Shown here: positions 47,290 through 57,119 of the stretch, in pieces
Layout of the letters: each line of letters starts with the position of its first letter
How positions within the stretch are numbered: position 1 is the first letter of the stretch
From: Dermanyssus gallinae
Taxonomy: Eukaryota; Arthropoda; Arachnida; Mesostigmata; Dermanyssidae
Length of the DNA: 64,000 nt
Assembly: GCA_003439945.1 (NCBI GenBank)
Contig: QVRM01000459.1
Coordinates: forward strand, 62,001-126,000
Direction: 5' to 3'
Translations under genes and position numbers: made by a program
The notes under the pieces: model-generated
What the model was told of the DNA's origin: nothing
The model's input: only the letters and a program-made list of their open reading frames with translations
The model's database searches: none

Positions 47290-49140
47290 TTTTCGCCTCA
47301 CAGAAGAAAGGCGGGTCAGTGATTGCTGGCTCCTCCACTTTACGCAGGCTACCCGCAAGTATTGCTTGTAATTGAATTAGGGATAGGATTGGCAAGGCGA
47401 CAAGCCTTCACCAGTTTGGCTTTGTTTGACCAGCCGGAGCTGAGGCCACGGTACATGCCGCCCAAGCTTTCAATGATTTACGTGCGTTTCCTGGGGTCCT
47501 CGTGAAGCTTGATTTCAAGAATGCATTCAATTCCCTGAGATGGGATCACCTCTTGAAGGCGACACACTGTGCCCATCAAGCGTACCGTATTGCTTCTAAC
47601 CAGGCCCTCCCAGATGATCTCATAGCATCGGCCACGGGGCTGCAACAGGGTGATTTACAGGGTGATAGACTTTCGCATCCTTTAGCCTTTAGTGGCGGGA
47701 TGTAAGGTCACCCTCGACAATGACTTGGAGCTCCTGGAAGTCCTCCTCCGGCCGGAAGGGCTTGCACACGATCTTGAAAAATAACAGCACAAGCTGAAGG
47801 ACCTCGCTGACAACCTCGCTCCGCTTGATGCTCAGGGGGCTCTCTTTTTACTTCGATCCTCGTTCACAGCTGCGAGGGTCAATCCAATTGAAACATGGTT
47901 TATTTACGGAACTGCATACATTCACATGCTTAAGTTCTCGTTATGAAAAGTGGTACAAGAGTTTGGAGACAAAAAAGAGAAGAAGATAAAAAAAACAAAG
48001 GTTATCCCACCTTCTTCGCGGAGCTGATCTAACAAGGCAGTTGGACGATCTGCGTTTATTGAACGAGTTGACTCTAAACGCCCTCGAGTTTCTTCTTAAT
48101 CTATCGCTGGCGCCTTCCGCTCGAAAACAGGCAGAAGTACCGATCTCAAAGGGGGATCTGGTGATCCCGGTTCTGCTCGTCTCTGCTGAGCCAGCGCTAG
48201 TCTCCTCCCATTTCCAACCCGGGAACAATGCCATCGCACTATTAGACGAGGCCGGCATTACAAGGAACTCAAGAGACCCCTGTACGAGGAGCTAAAGACA
48301 GTTTGCAGGGCGCTCCGGATAACCCTTTGACCCAACATGACCGGAGCTTTATCTTATACGACAAGGTGTATGGCGGCTTACTCCGCGTTGACTCCTTTGT
48401 GAAGTCGTCAAAGGCTATCGACGACTCCACAAAGGCTCGTCTTCGAGCGGTCGCTGCTAAAGGATTTCGAGCTTGGTTGCATGCGCTTCCAAGTACTTCG
48501 TTGGGCACCCTCCTAGACAACAAAACGACCCGAATGGGAGCAGATCTTTGTCGCGACTGTGACCTTGTCTCTCCTCATCAATGTAGATGTGGCCAACCCG
48601 TTGACAAATTAATGGTTATCGTGCATCATGAGTGCGGGACGGCGTGCCAGGCATGCCGGTATTAACGACATCTATTAACGACGAGCGCTTTGGTTAAGCG
48701 GATTCCCCCGCAGCCTAAAGCCCCAAGGCCTCTTCGCCGACGATGGTAAGCGCCCCGATGGAATGACTCTTACCCCTTCAGTAGGGACAGGGTGCTTGTC
48801 TGGGACACCAATGTCACCGACTCATTAGCACCTTCAATGGTAGGTGGCGAGATGATCTCAGTAGGTCAAGCTGTTAATTTAGCCGAGACGAGGAAGCTTG
48901 CAAATTACGCCTCAAGAGGTTACCCACATGAGTTTCAACCGCTAGCGTTCGAGACCTTGGGCTGCCCAGGCAACTTCACTCGCAAACTTCTTCACAGGGT
49001 CGGTCAGCCGCTGAACCTCGCAACCGGAGACAAGAGATCTGCGGCTTTCTTGAGACAGCGCCTCGACCTCAACGTCTAACGAGGGAACGCAAAGCCCGTC
49101 CGGGCCACGCTGCTGGAGTGGTCCCAACCCATTTTATACG
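47290..49140 (+). pseudogene. RPDG-type LINE, RT through C-terminus
   Basis: The longest copy of this family. RT part: SSTLRRLPASIACN and KATSLHQFGF (47320-47420); AEATVHAAQAFNDL; KLDFKNAFNSLR (motif A, from 47502); ATGLQQGDLQGD (motif B, damaged); then ALFLLRSSFTAARVN near 47850. Central part: ISKGDLVIPVLLVSAEPALV; DDSTKARLRAVAAKGFRAWL; HALPSTSLGTLLDNKTTRMG; CRCGQPVDKL. C-terminal part: [11 protein letters not shown] at 48739-48770, [25 protein letters not shown] and SAAFLRQRLDLNV. RPDG followed by VWD could be a PD-(D/E)XK-type restriction-like endonuclease, as in RLE-class LINEs, but this is inferred. Motif C was not identified. Several stops and frameshifts; inactive. Confidence 0.7.
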
Positions 49141-50379
49141 AGATAGAGTAAAATTGCCAGTGCACACTTTCTCGGGAGAAAATTGTCGCTCCATTTTTTT
49201 CCTTATAAAATTTAAGCTATATATAACATATACAGAACGCATGGTCACGTTTCTATGAGACTAACTGTAATTCTATAAGTAGCTGTACGTGGCTAAATCG
49301 TAGTATGCAAATTCGATAAATTCCTATTGAATTATATTTAATAATAAGAATATCTGATTAGGTAAAAACGTAGAATATTTAACTAAAATGAACAGCATTA
49401 GCAGAATTGGCTCATTCGAAACTTTAAGGCCATAAGCTTAACATTATGGTTGTTAATAAATAACACAGTAACCTGAAAAAATTTGCTAGAATTATCCTGT
49501 GTTCAATTCAAATCAAGGCCTAACTGATGGCTTTAATAGTACCACATACGCTTTAAGGATGTAATAAATTTAAAGTATTTTTAAAACATTGTGAAAATTC
49601 ACGCCATAGTTCTGTCAGTGCTCCCATTACATCTGTAGCGTGTTCTTGTTATACCTATGAACACGCAAGAACTTACAGAAATATGTAAAGGCCGACCGAA
49701 CTTATTTTAGCCAAATTATATTTGATCAAATTGTACGCACCTAACACAAAAACAACACAAGTTGATACCCAAATAGTGTTATGTAACGGAATCATGTGAC
49801 TTTTACATATTTGCCCATCATGCCGGTATATAATATGTTTAAGGCGGCCTATCTAGCTGTCCTCTAGGTGGGCTGATATAATCTCGTTTGACAATAATAC
49901 AAGATGAAATCCGTTTTCCACTAGTGGGTAATGGAGATACACTGTACTGTCCCTATTTCTGCGAATAAATAGTATTATCTGCAAGTACGCAGAGTTAGGC
50001 ACATAGAACTGTGCAATGTTTTGTATGAATGGATTGGCAACCTAATAAATACGACAAACTAGACAATGAATTAGGCAAATTATAATTGTGCATAGCATCT
50101 CATATAATTAGATTTGGCATAAATCGCCTATAAATCAATAAAAAAGGCACACGCAACGATAACAAAACCATCGACATTTCTTTTTACACTATTTACGTGT
50201 AACAAAGCCGTCTCAAAATAAAAAACAACTTTTAGAAAAATAGGTGCCATTTACTAAAGTAATACTAATGTAAAACAAAAAAATATACTCGGTGATAGAT
50301 TAAGTGGCACGGAGTTCAAAATTTTGGAGGATGACTAACATACTACTAGAGCCTGTGCCACGCTATGGGTATCTATGCA
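49141..50379. other. very AT-rich unassigned sequence
   Basis: No frame, repeat or RNA motif was recognised. Confidence 0.5.
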
Positions 50380-50538
<159 letters not shown>

Positions 50539-50589
50539 GGCCAGATAGATACACCAGCTGTCAACCAACCTATGAGAGTTGAAAGGTTG

Positions 50590-51770
50590 CGGTACTAATA
50601 GTGGTTATCCATGTCTTCCAGGTGTAGGAGTTGCTGTTGTTGTTGTTGTTGTGGAGTAGCGGCAGTACATCGTGCGAGGTATGTCGGAGGTAATGGTGGT
50701 GGTGGTGGTAAGACATCGTTCCTCGAGCTTAGCAAACTGGTTAGCGAACACCACCAAGCTTCACACAGAGCAGATCTTTGGTGTTGATCGATGCTACAAT
50801 CACTATCATCATCTCGACTATCCACGGCCAAAACAAACAAACAAGCAGCAGCGAAACGACAAACAACATGATTCACATCACCACCCTCCTCGACGTCGTT
50901 GTTGTCACCACCGCCAGCATCGTCAAACTTTCTTCATTTTGGTGCACACTACAAACCGGGGGGGGGGGGCACACTTTCGACGCTACCTTACGACAACTCC
51001 GATGCAGCCGCACTCTTGATGATGACGTTGTGCTTGATACTACTACCACATCAGCGTGATCTAGATATCTTCCTTTGCCGTTCGAACAGGCAAAACAATG
51101 ACAAACAACTTTTATCCACCGATGTTGCTGGTGTTGCTTTAAATGCTGCCACCCCCTACAAAGAGGTACTGTGCAAGTAACCTGAAGACAATAGAGGCTT
51201 GTGGAAAACTTATCTCTGCGTCTCTGCTCTCCTGTCATTCAGCGACAATAGACTAACGTGACGCATGGTTTCTTTTCGAGGTCATTTGTGGCTTTCGTCG
51301 CCTTTTCGAATTCTTCGGCGAATTGCCCTAATTCAAATGGTTACGGCGTGGATTCAATCGAAAGACGCGAACGCTTGATTTACATGTCAACAAGTCAAGG
51401 GTGACGACCGACACACTGTTCGACGAACACCCCTTCCTGGCACCCCCCGTCTCCCCCCTCCACCCCACTTGGGGTGGAGGTGAGGTCTGGGGGGTTGTAC
51501 GTTGAATGTACGCGACGAGCGTCTTACTCCATGGCCTGTTTGGCGCACGTCTGACATTGGTGCCTCCGCGTGCGCCCGGCTCCATGCCACCACCGCCGCC
51601 GCCTAGGAAGCAGGAGAGGGCAATGATGACCATGGGGAAAGGGCCGATTCCGGAGATGCTTGTCGTAAGTGACTGGGGTCTGACTCGCTGGAATCAACCC
51701 ACCCTGTCGACGAGACAGCCGGAGTTCAGACGAACTATCGCAAGTTCTATCCCCGTACAATGTTTACGTA
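50590..51770. other. GC-richer low-complexity island
   Basis: TTG repeats at 50631-50653, GGT repeats at 50693-50708, a CAC/CAT/CAA-rich middle, a G11 run near 50960 and C/G-rich stretches at 51427-51500. Frames on minus contain poly-Gln and poly-Pro (50876-50595). On plus, 51506-51664 is a 53-codon frame (MYATSVLLHG... with a proline run) that ends exactly at a GTAAGT donor at 51665. It is a possible small coding exon without other support. As at 29.9 and 38.9 kb, it may be untranslated or regulatory host DNA. Confidence 0.35.
51457..51480. repeat. GC-rich perfect hairpin
   Basis: CCTCCACCCCA and TGGGGTGGAGG are exact reverse complements separated by 2 nt, so a very stable stem could form in single-stranded DNA or RNA. 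Confidence 0.85.
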
Positions 51771-51771
51771 T

Positions 51772-51772
<1 letters not shown>

Positions 51773-51816
<44 letters not shown>

Positions 51817-51829
51817 TTATATATATAAG
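51773..51829. repeat. (TA)n microsatellite
   Basis: 57 bp of TA with one GTAT interruption. Confidence 0.95.
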
Positions 51830-52379
51830 CGATATTTACCGTGGTTTTCATATTTTGTTTATATATGTATTTTTTTCCTTTCAAGTTGGTATTATTTACG
51901 TGTTTGTGGTTGTGCGCGGGTTTTGGTGGGCATACGCATATTTTTTTTTATTGCTTCGGAGGTTTATGGGTCAGTCTGTTGGGCCATCACAATGCCTATA
52001 TAACTATGTGCGACACTTGTCTTTGCAGGGCCGTCAGCAGAGACTCCAGTGGCTCACGGCAGTGAGAAACAAGTAGAGAGTTTCCTCCTTCTGCAGATGA
52101 CACCACTGTCATGGTCAGACGTCTTTACCATCGCTGCCCCACGACACAATTTCAGCAACCCAAATAGCCACCTACCTGGACGAGCAAACAACCACCCATT
52201 AATTCTGACGGCAACTTGACTCGACCGAAAAAGTGCTCGGATGGCGGCTGATAGTATCCTCTACATCTGCTGCATGTGTGTCCTTTGTTCACTTCTATGA
52301 CAACGAAAAAAATAACTAACCATAACGATGTTGCTAGAGTTCTGCTCAAAGTTACTTGCATTTATTACGATAATAATGT
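51830..52379. other. unassigned sequence
   Basis: Frames of 69-74 codons, not recognised. Confidence 0.5.
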
Positions 52380-52490
52380 ATGGATGAAAGGAAGGTAAAT
52401 GTGAATACGCAAATTTGGAAAAACAACGACCATTTTGTGCCAGTAGCTATAGGGATACCTGTACTGGGGTGATTTCGGTGACAGGTAAGG
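52380..52490. repeat. dispersed repeat copy flanking a LINE (pair with 54.44-54.54 kb)
   Basis: GGAAGGTAAATGTGAATACG here corresponds to GGAAGATAAATGTAAATAGG at about 54450. Similarity continues through ACAACGA, TTTTGT and TAGCTATAG. Both copies run in the same direction on either side of the LINE at 52.7-54.4 kb. Confidence 0.5.
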
Positions 52491-52689
52491 TCTAGTCGGG
52501 AAACCAGCAAGTAATAGGAAACCGCTTGAAAGAGAATTGGTAAACACATAATAAGAATCATGGGACAGAAATTTGCGGAACGTCCACATCATCCGAAGTG
52601 TCACATAGTGACACACCTTGTGGACCATGAATCAACTTTTTACCAATTTTATGGTGAAATAAATACTGAATTAAATTGAATATTAATAA

Positions 52690-54360
52690 TTACATACACA
52701 ACATTTTCCGCATCTCCTGCAAATACAGGACTCACACGGCACATGAAAACCTAATGTTCTATAGAGAATGTGGTGAAACCCATGATCCGCAAAGGAGTTA
52801 ATATGTGTCTTGTCACTTCCATCTCCTGCTCCATCTATGTGTCAATGGTCATTCTTATTAAAGTTGAATTTCAGGGTCGATTTCTGCAATATTCCGATTT
52901 CATTGGCAATTAAGTAAGCCGGAGTGGTCGGAAGGTCGAAACGATGTTTGCGATTTTCTATAAATAGCGGCGTGCCACCTGGGCGATAAACTAGTCAGTT
53001 TGGTGTTGAGCGGTGCAGCCCCATAAAACGCTTGAGGAGAATGCTGGTTTTAGGCGATCGGGTATCTCAAGTTGCGACGCGGGTAGGCGCTTCCAGATTA
53101 CTTGAATTCCCTAGAAAGCAACAGGTGCAACTTTCATCTCGAACAAGGCTGTTGCGTTTGTTGCCATAGCTTCGATAGCGTCCGCACTCTAACACTCGCA
53201 ACCAAGGCTCGCCCGACCCTGCCTGCAATGTGCTCTGTGAAACGTCAGCCGCTGGTAGGTAGTACCATCCCGATGTACTTGAAGCTATTCAAATACTCAA
53301 GCGTGCTTGGCCCTATATGCTACTGCGCATAGGATTCGGCCTAGTCGCCCTCGGTGGAATTTCATAGCTTTAGCTTTATCGAGATTGATCGTCAGGCCGG
53401 TATTTGTACGTACGCGGAGAGTCTCGCCAATGCCTGTTGGACATGAAAACGACTTCTTCCAAAAATCACAAGATAATTCGCATACATCAACGTTGTAACG
53501 TGAGTGCGAAATTCTTGGACTTGAGATGGTAAGTCGTTCAGCAGCGGGAGGAACAGTAGAGAGCTCAGATTATCGCCCTGCGCGACACCGGTTTAGGGCG
53601 AACGGGGGAGACTGGAACAGCCCATCATCGATAGTACCTGAGTTCTTTTGAAACATTGGTACGGCCGGATCATGATCAGTGAAACTCCGCACTCAACAAG
53701 CTTTACCAGGATCTTACCTCTAGGCGCCGTATCGAACGCCGGCTTGAAATCTATGTGTACTGCGCAGAGTGCCTGTTTCGACTGGCTAATGGCGCTGCAC
53801 ACCTCACTAAGTAATATGTTGCATGTCTCGGTCGTTGAGCGTTCGTGCAAAAACCGTGCTGTTCGTCCGGTATACAGCCACAGAACTCCAAGAAAATGCT
53901 GAGCCGCCAAATTATGAGAAACGTTGGGAGTTTATAACAGCAAATTCTGTTCGCAATTGCTTCGGCTAGCAGATGATGGCATCTGCTAATCACCTTTTCT
54001 GTTTGGTATGATGCTAAGCACCGCATTACTTCAGATTTATGACAGACGTCCCTGACGGAACCAAGCATTAATAAGCTTATCTAGCAAGGTGCCATGTCAA
54101 CAGCATTCTTCAGATGTTCGTTGTAAACTGGGTCCGAGCCAACTGCTTTGTTTGGCTGCACGCGTTCCAGGGAGCATCGTACTTCCACCACGGAGAACTC
54201 TGCTACTAGTTTATCACGCATAAACAGGTAGATTGTATGACCTATACAGTTAAACGAAATTGTAAAACGAAACCCTAGAAAAGTAGTACTACCGGAAACA
54301 TTGGAGCCACAATGCCTCTGACCTGAATAGCGACAACATACTTGATATGGACCTAGCAAA
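52690..54360 (-). pseudogene. LINE ORF2, RT core to C-terminal tail, catalytically dead
   Basis: Minus-strand relative of the 25-29 kb LINE. In order from high to low coordinate: FSVVEVRCSLERVQPNKAVG near 54190; PDEQHGFCTNAQ in one frame and ETCNILLSEVCSAISQSKQA in another; CAVHIDFKPAFDTAPRGKIL (motif A, D kept, about 53750); GVAQGDNLSSLLFLPLLNDL (motif B, about 53570); TTLMYANYLVIF (motif C). YADD has become YANY at 53484-53473, both catalytic aspartates lost. The thumb gives ATALFEMKVAPVAF and LLKRFMGLHRST near 53020. The tail gives FADHGFHHILYRTLGFHVPC, then CICRRCGKCC near 52700-52800. Several frames are required. Confidence 0.7.
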
Positions 54361-54595
54361 CAAACTGAATGCTGTGACGCAAATGAAAGTTATCGACGGC
54401 GTAGCAGGTTTTCTGCGCTGTGACTGCCTCCACAATGGAGCATGCTAAACGGAAGATAAATGTAAATAGGCAGATATTGTCAACAACGATCGTTTTGTTT
54501 CGATAGCTATAGAGACACTGGGACCTATTGGCTACGGAACGGTATTTGGGGCTTAGCAAACAAAATGAATGCTGTGACACAAAGGAAAGTTTTCG
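54354..54595. repeat. direct repeats exactly 200 bp apart
   Basis: The segment starting TAGCAAACAAACTGAATGCT at 54354 recurs as TAGCAAACAAAATGAATGCT at 54554, with about 42 bp of similarity. Between them, at 54440-54540, lies the second copy of the repeat at 52.38 kb. Confidence 0.75.
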
Positions 54596-54600
54596 ATACA

Positions 54601-54870
54601 ACTATTGTATATCGCTGTGTGTTGAGACAATGCCACTTCCCTAGTTGACGCCATGTGATGAGAACATATGTTAATGTTGCTAAAATTATTACAATACGTT
54701 TCAACCTCACAACTGAAGGTTTGATTTAGGATCTTAGCACTTAGAACAAACTTAGAACCAAACACTAATAATAAGAATAAAAGTCACACAATTGTAACAT
54801 TTAAACAATTTACTCAATCACAATTGTACATTTACACAATTAGTCAATCACAAATGTACATTAAACAATA
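54601..54870. other. AT-rich sequence with short direct repeats
   Basis: TCAATCACAA followed by TGTACATT is repeated at about 54815 and 54843, just before the AAT microsatellite. Confidence 0.6.
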
Positions 54871-54871
54871 C

Positions 54872-54920
<49 letters not shown>

Positions 54921-54946
54921 CATAATAATAAAAAAAATAATAAAAT
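54871..54946. repeat. (AAT)n microsatellite
   Basis: About 20 AAT units with a degenerate A-rich end. Confidence 0.95.
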
Positions 54947-55079
54947 ACCCTGAGAAGATTCGAATATGTGCTTCGAACAGATACATATTTATTTTTGTTA
55001 TTCAGTCACGCATGAATTTTCAACGCCGACTTGAATCGGCTGAAACACAAAGGCGAGTCTCTTGCCCATATGCAATGAG

Positions 55080-55510
55080 CCAATGACCGACACAGCGTTT
55101 CCACGTTAAATTTCAACCGATATCCTCTGTAGTAAAGATTACCATGCCCTCCCATTGCCGCTTGCCGCAGCAACTGTTATTCCCAGCTTCACGAGAAAAC
55201 TGTAACTGATTATACCATTTGACTTAATGTCTGAAAGGTGACCGGTTGAACGATAAAGTTTTGCAACTTCGCGGCTGCTCCGACTTTCCGGCTGGTATAA
55301 CGAGTACACGATGCGGTCAAAGTGCACAGCGCGGTGATGTCACACTCAAGACAGCGGTCTTGACTTCATAGAGTCGGGTCATCCGGACATAGTTGGCTGT
55401 TTGGTGCAGGCCGGAGACGATGCGGAGTGTGAATTGTCGCCACCGTCCCCGACAGCGGTGAGAGAACGGCCCTTTGGCGCTCATTAGATTGAGTGCGGCT
55501 CCAGTCACGC
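55080..55510 (-). pseudogene. RPDG-type LINE, C-terminal fragment
   Basis: On minus, NYVRMTRLYEVKTAVL near 55400-55360 lines up with the damaged RPDG block of the 15.1 kb copy. It is followed by CDITALCTLTASCTRYTSRK, VGAAAKLQNFIVQPVTFQTL, then SFLVKLGITVAAASGNGRAW and LLQRISVEI, with stops and frameshifts. DNA similarity to 15.1-15.5 kb is visible (both contain CCGACTCTAT-like and CCAGCCGG-like stretches), so these are two copies of one subfamily. Confidence 0.6.
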
Positions 55511-56140
55511 CTGTAGCTTATAACCAAGATGTTTTTCTAGGCTGAACGTTTAGGATACCCAGAAAGATATTCGCAAGTTTTCGTCGAAATAGATTGAGTA
55601 GGCCCTAGATAGCGCTCCAGAGAATACACAAGAGAATGTCTAATCGATAGCGCTGCTGATGTGCATTACGTCATGGTGTTGATAATAGAATCTTATGTTT
55701 TTCGGCAATGGCAGATACCATCCTGTCAATACTCTAGCTCCGCGGTAAAGCGAGAACACTCGGGACGGGCTTCATAACATTCGTAGATGTTCTTTGGGGT
55801 TTATGTACTGGTTGTGGTCGTAAAGGGATTTTAGCCCCATCTTGGGCAACTGCAGAAAAAAGAGAGTTTAGAAGTGATTTGTTAAATACGTGGTTGTGCT
55901 GATCTCTTAAGCTGTTCCGTTCGCTGGAGGCGATGAGAACGCGATGCCCAGATAGACTCGTAAGGCCCCTTAAAGAGACAGCACTTTGGGGTTTACGTAT
56001 AGTTCTTTCGGAGGTGATTTGTAGAGCCGCAGCGGCAGCAAGGTGGGAACGAAGACGGGCATTTTGGTCTGATGTGGCTTTTTTTTAGAGGACTAACTGG
56101 ATAATTTAGATGTGTATACATACAACACATGATAGATTAC
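55511..56140. other. unassigned sequence
   Basis: No recognisable feature. Confidence 0.5.
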
Positions 56141-56392
56141 CGAGCAAGATGGCTTAGTGGCAGAAGCCTTTGCCTTGCATTCGGGAGGTCTGTGTTCGAA
56201 CCCCAGACCGGCCACTCCTAAATTGGTTTTCATGGTTCCCAATTTAACCAAGGTAAATGTCGGAGTGGATGAAAAATCGACCATGATCGAAAAAAAAACG
56301 GGGAGCACAGATGTCTCAATAAAAAGAGATGGTGCATTACCATCCACCCCACCCCCCCATTTTTTAATGCGGTTGCACACACGGTCACCACG
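56141..56392 (+). mobile_element. tRNA-derived SINE
   Basis: The tRNA-like head starts near 56141. TGGCTTAGTGG at 56150-56160 is a perfect polymerase III A box within a D arm whose stem GCTT/AAGC pairs. GTTCGAACC at 56194-56202 is the B box, inside a 6-bp T stem GGTCTG/CAGACC. The anticodon arm is degenerate (CTTGCAT loop, Ala-like). After the head comes TTGGTTTTCATGGTTCCCAA, then CCAAGGTAAATGTCGG, which resembles the conserved central domain found in some arthropod SINEs. The extent of the body is uncertain. SINEs have no protein and depend on LINE enzymes. Confidence 0.65.
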
Positions 56393-56480
56393 GCGGAGAA
56401 GCCCCTTGCAAGCGTGGGCCGGTAGTGTGGGGCTCCAACCCACTAAACACCAGTCGTGTCCCCGTCCCCCGGTCTGACTG
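56393..56480 (-). mobile_element. R1-like LINE 3' UTR fragment
   Basis: The minus strand of 56447-56423 contains TTTAGTGGGT...CCACACTA, the same 25-nt motif as at 45694-45718 (20 of 25 identical). Its orientation is opposite to the SINE beside it, so two elements abut here. Confidence 0.5.
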
Positions 56481-56549
56481 GGAAGAACTGATGTGAGTTA
56501 GGCGAAAGCACTTAAAATAATATTGAGGCTTCCTGAAAAGCACCACGTT

Positions 56550-57119
56550 TTAAGCTTCCGCGCCCACGAAAGTGGGAATGACAATGTCAGTCGGAATTAC
56601 AATGCCAGTCCTGACGTTTTTCGGCAGCACGCGAATGGCCTTAGTTACCCCCAGAGACTGCACCCCATTAGCAATTAGGTCTTCCTTGAGTGACGGACGT
56701 ACACCACAAATTTTTCGCTTAACGGTAGATCTGTGGCTACTTGTTTGTAATTGAGTAGTGATACCCGTGCGCAGTGTAAAACTCAGCAAAGTTGCCCAGT
56801 TTATAATATCAGCAGCGACTATAACGAATTCACCACTGCAAGCAAAGCAGGGCACATTAATTTCCCTCCTGATAAGCAGGGCAGAATAATTAGATACCTT
56901 GGTAAAATGTTTCTCAAATTGCTTGTCGTCGCCTGTCAAATAAACGGCCTCATTCCACTCTTTAGTTATAATTTTATTACCAGTCATTTTTAGAGCCGGT
57001 TCGCAACTTGCACTGGCCTCGAGACCATCCACGAATGCGTCATCCAGGTACCAGACGTCATTATTATTACTATGTTCAGGCAGCTGCGTCAATGAAGTGG
57101 CGTTAAACCTAGGTGGCAC
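56550..57119 (-). pseudogene. 189-codon ORF, possible LINE ORF1 (gag-like)
   Basis: One of the longest stop-free frames outside the RT regions. It reads from MPPRFNATSLTQLPEHSNNN to IPTDIVIPTFVGAEA. The last third, ICGVRPSLKEDLIANGVQSL, then GVTKAIRVLPKNVRTG and a beta-strand-like VIPTDIVIPTF, has the layout of RRM-type ORF1 proteins of Jockey/R1-group LINEs (G-V-x-x-x-x...G-V-x-x-x-x-R...T-x-x-x-x-x-F). The N-terminal two thirds are unrecognised. An R1-like 3' UTR motif on the same strand lies 100 bp downstream, so this may be an element that lost its ORF2. A host gene fragment is not excluded. Confidence 0.4.

Noticed and set aside
54354..54595. LTR pair of an LTR retrotransposon
   Set aside because: Repeats are too short and the interior encodes a LINE-type RT; no primer-binding site or polypurine tract was seen.
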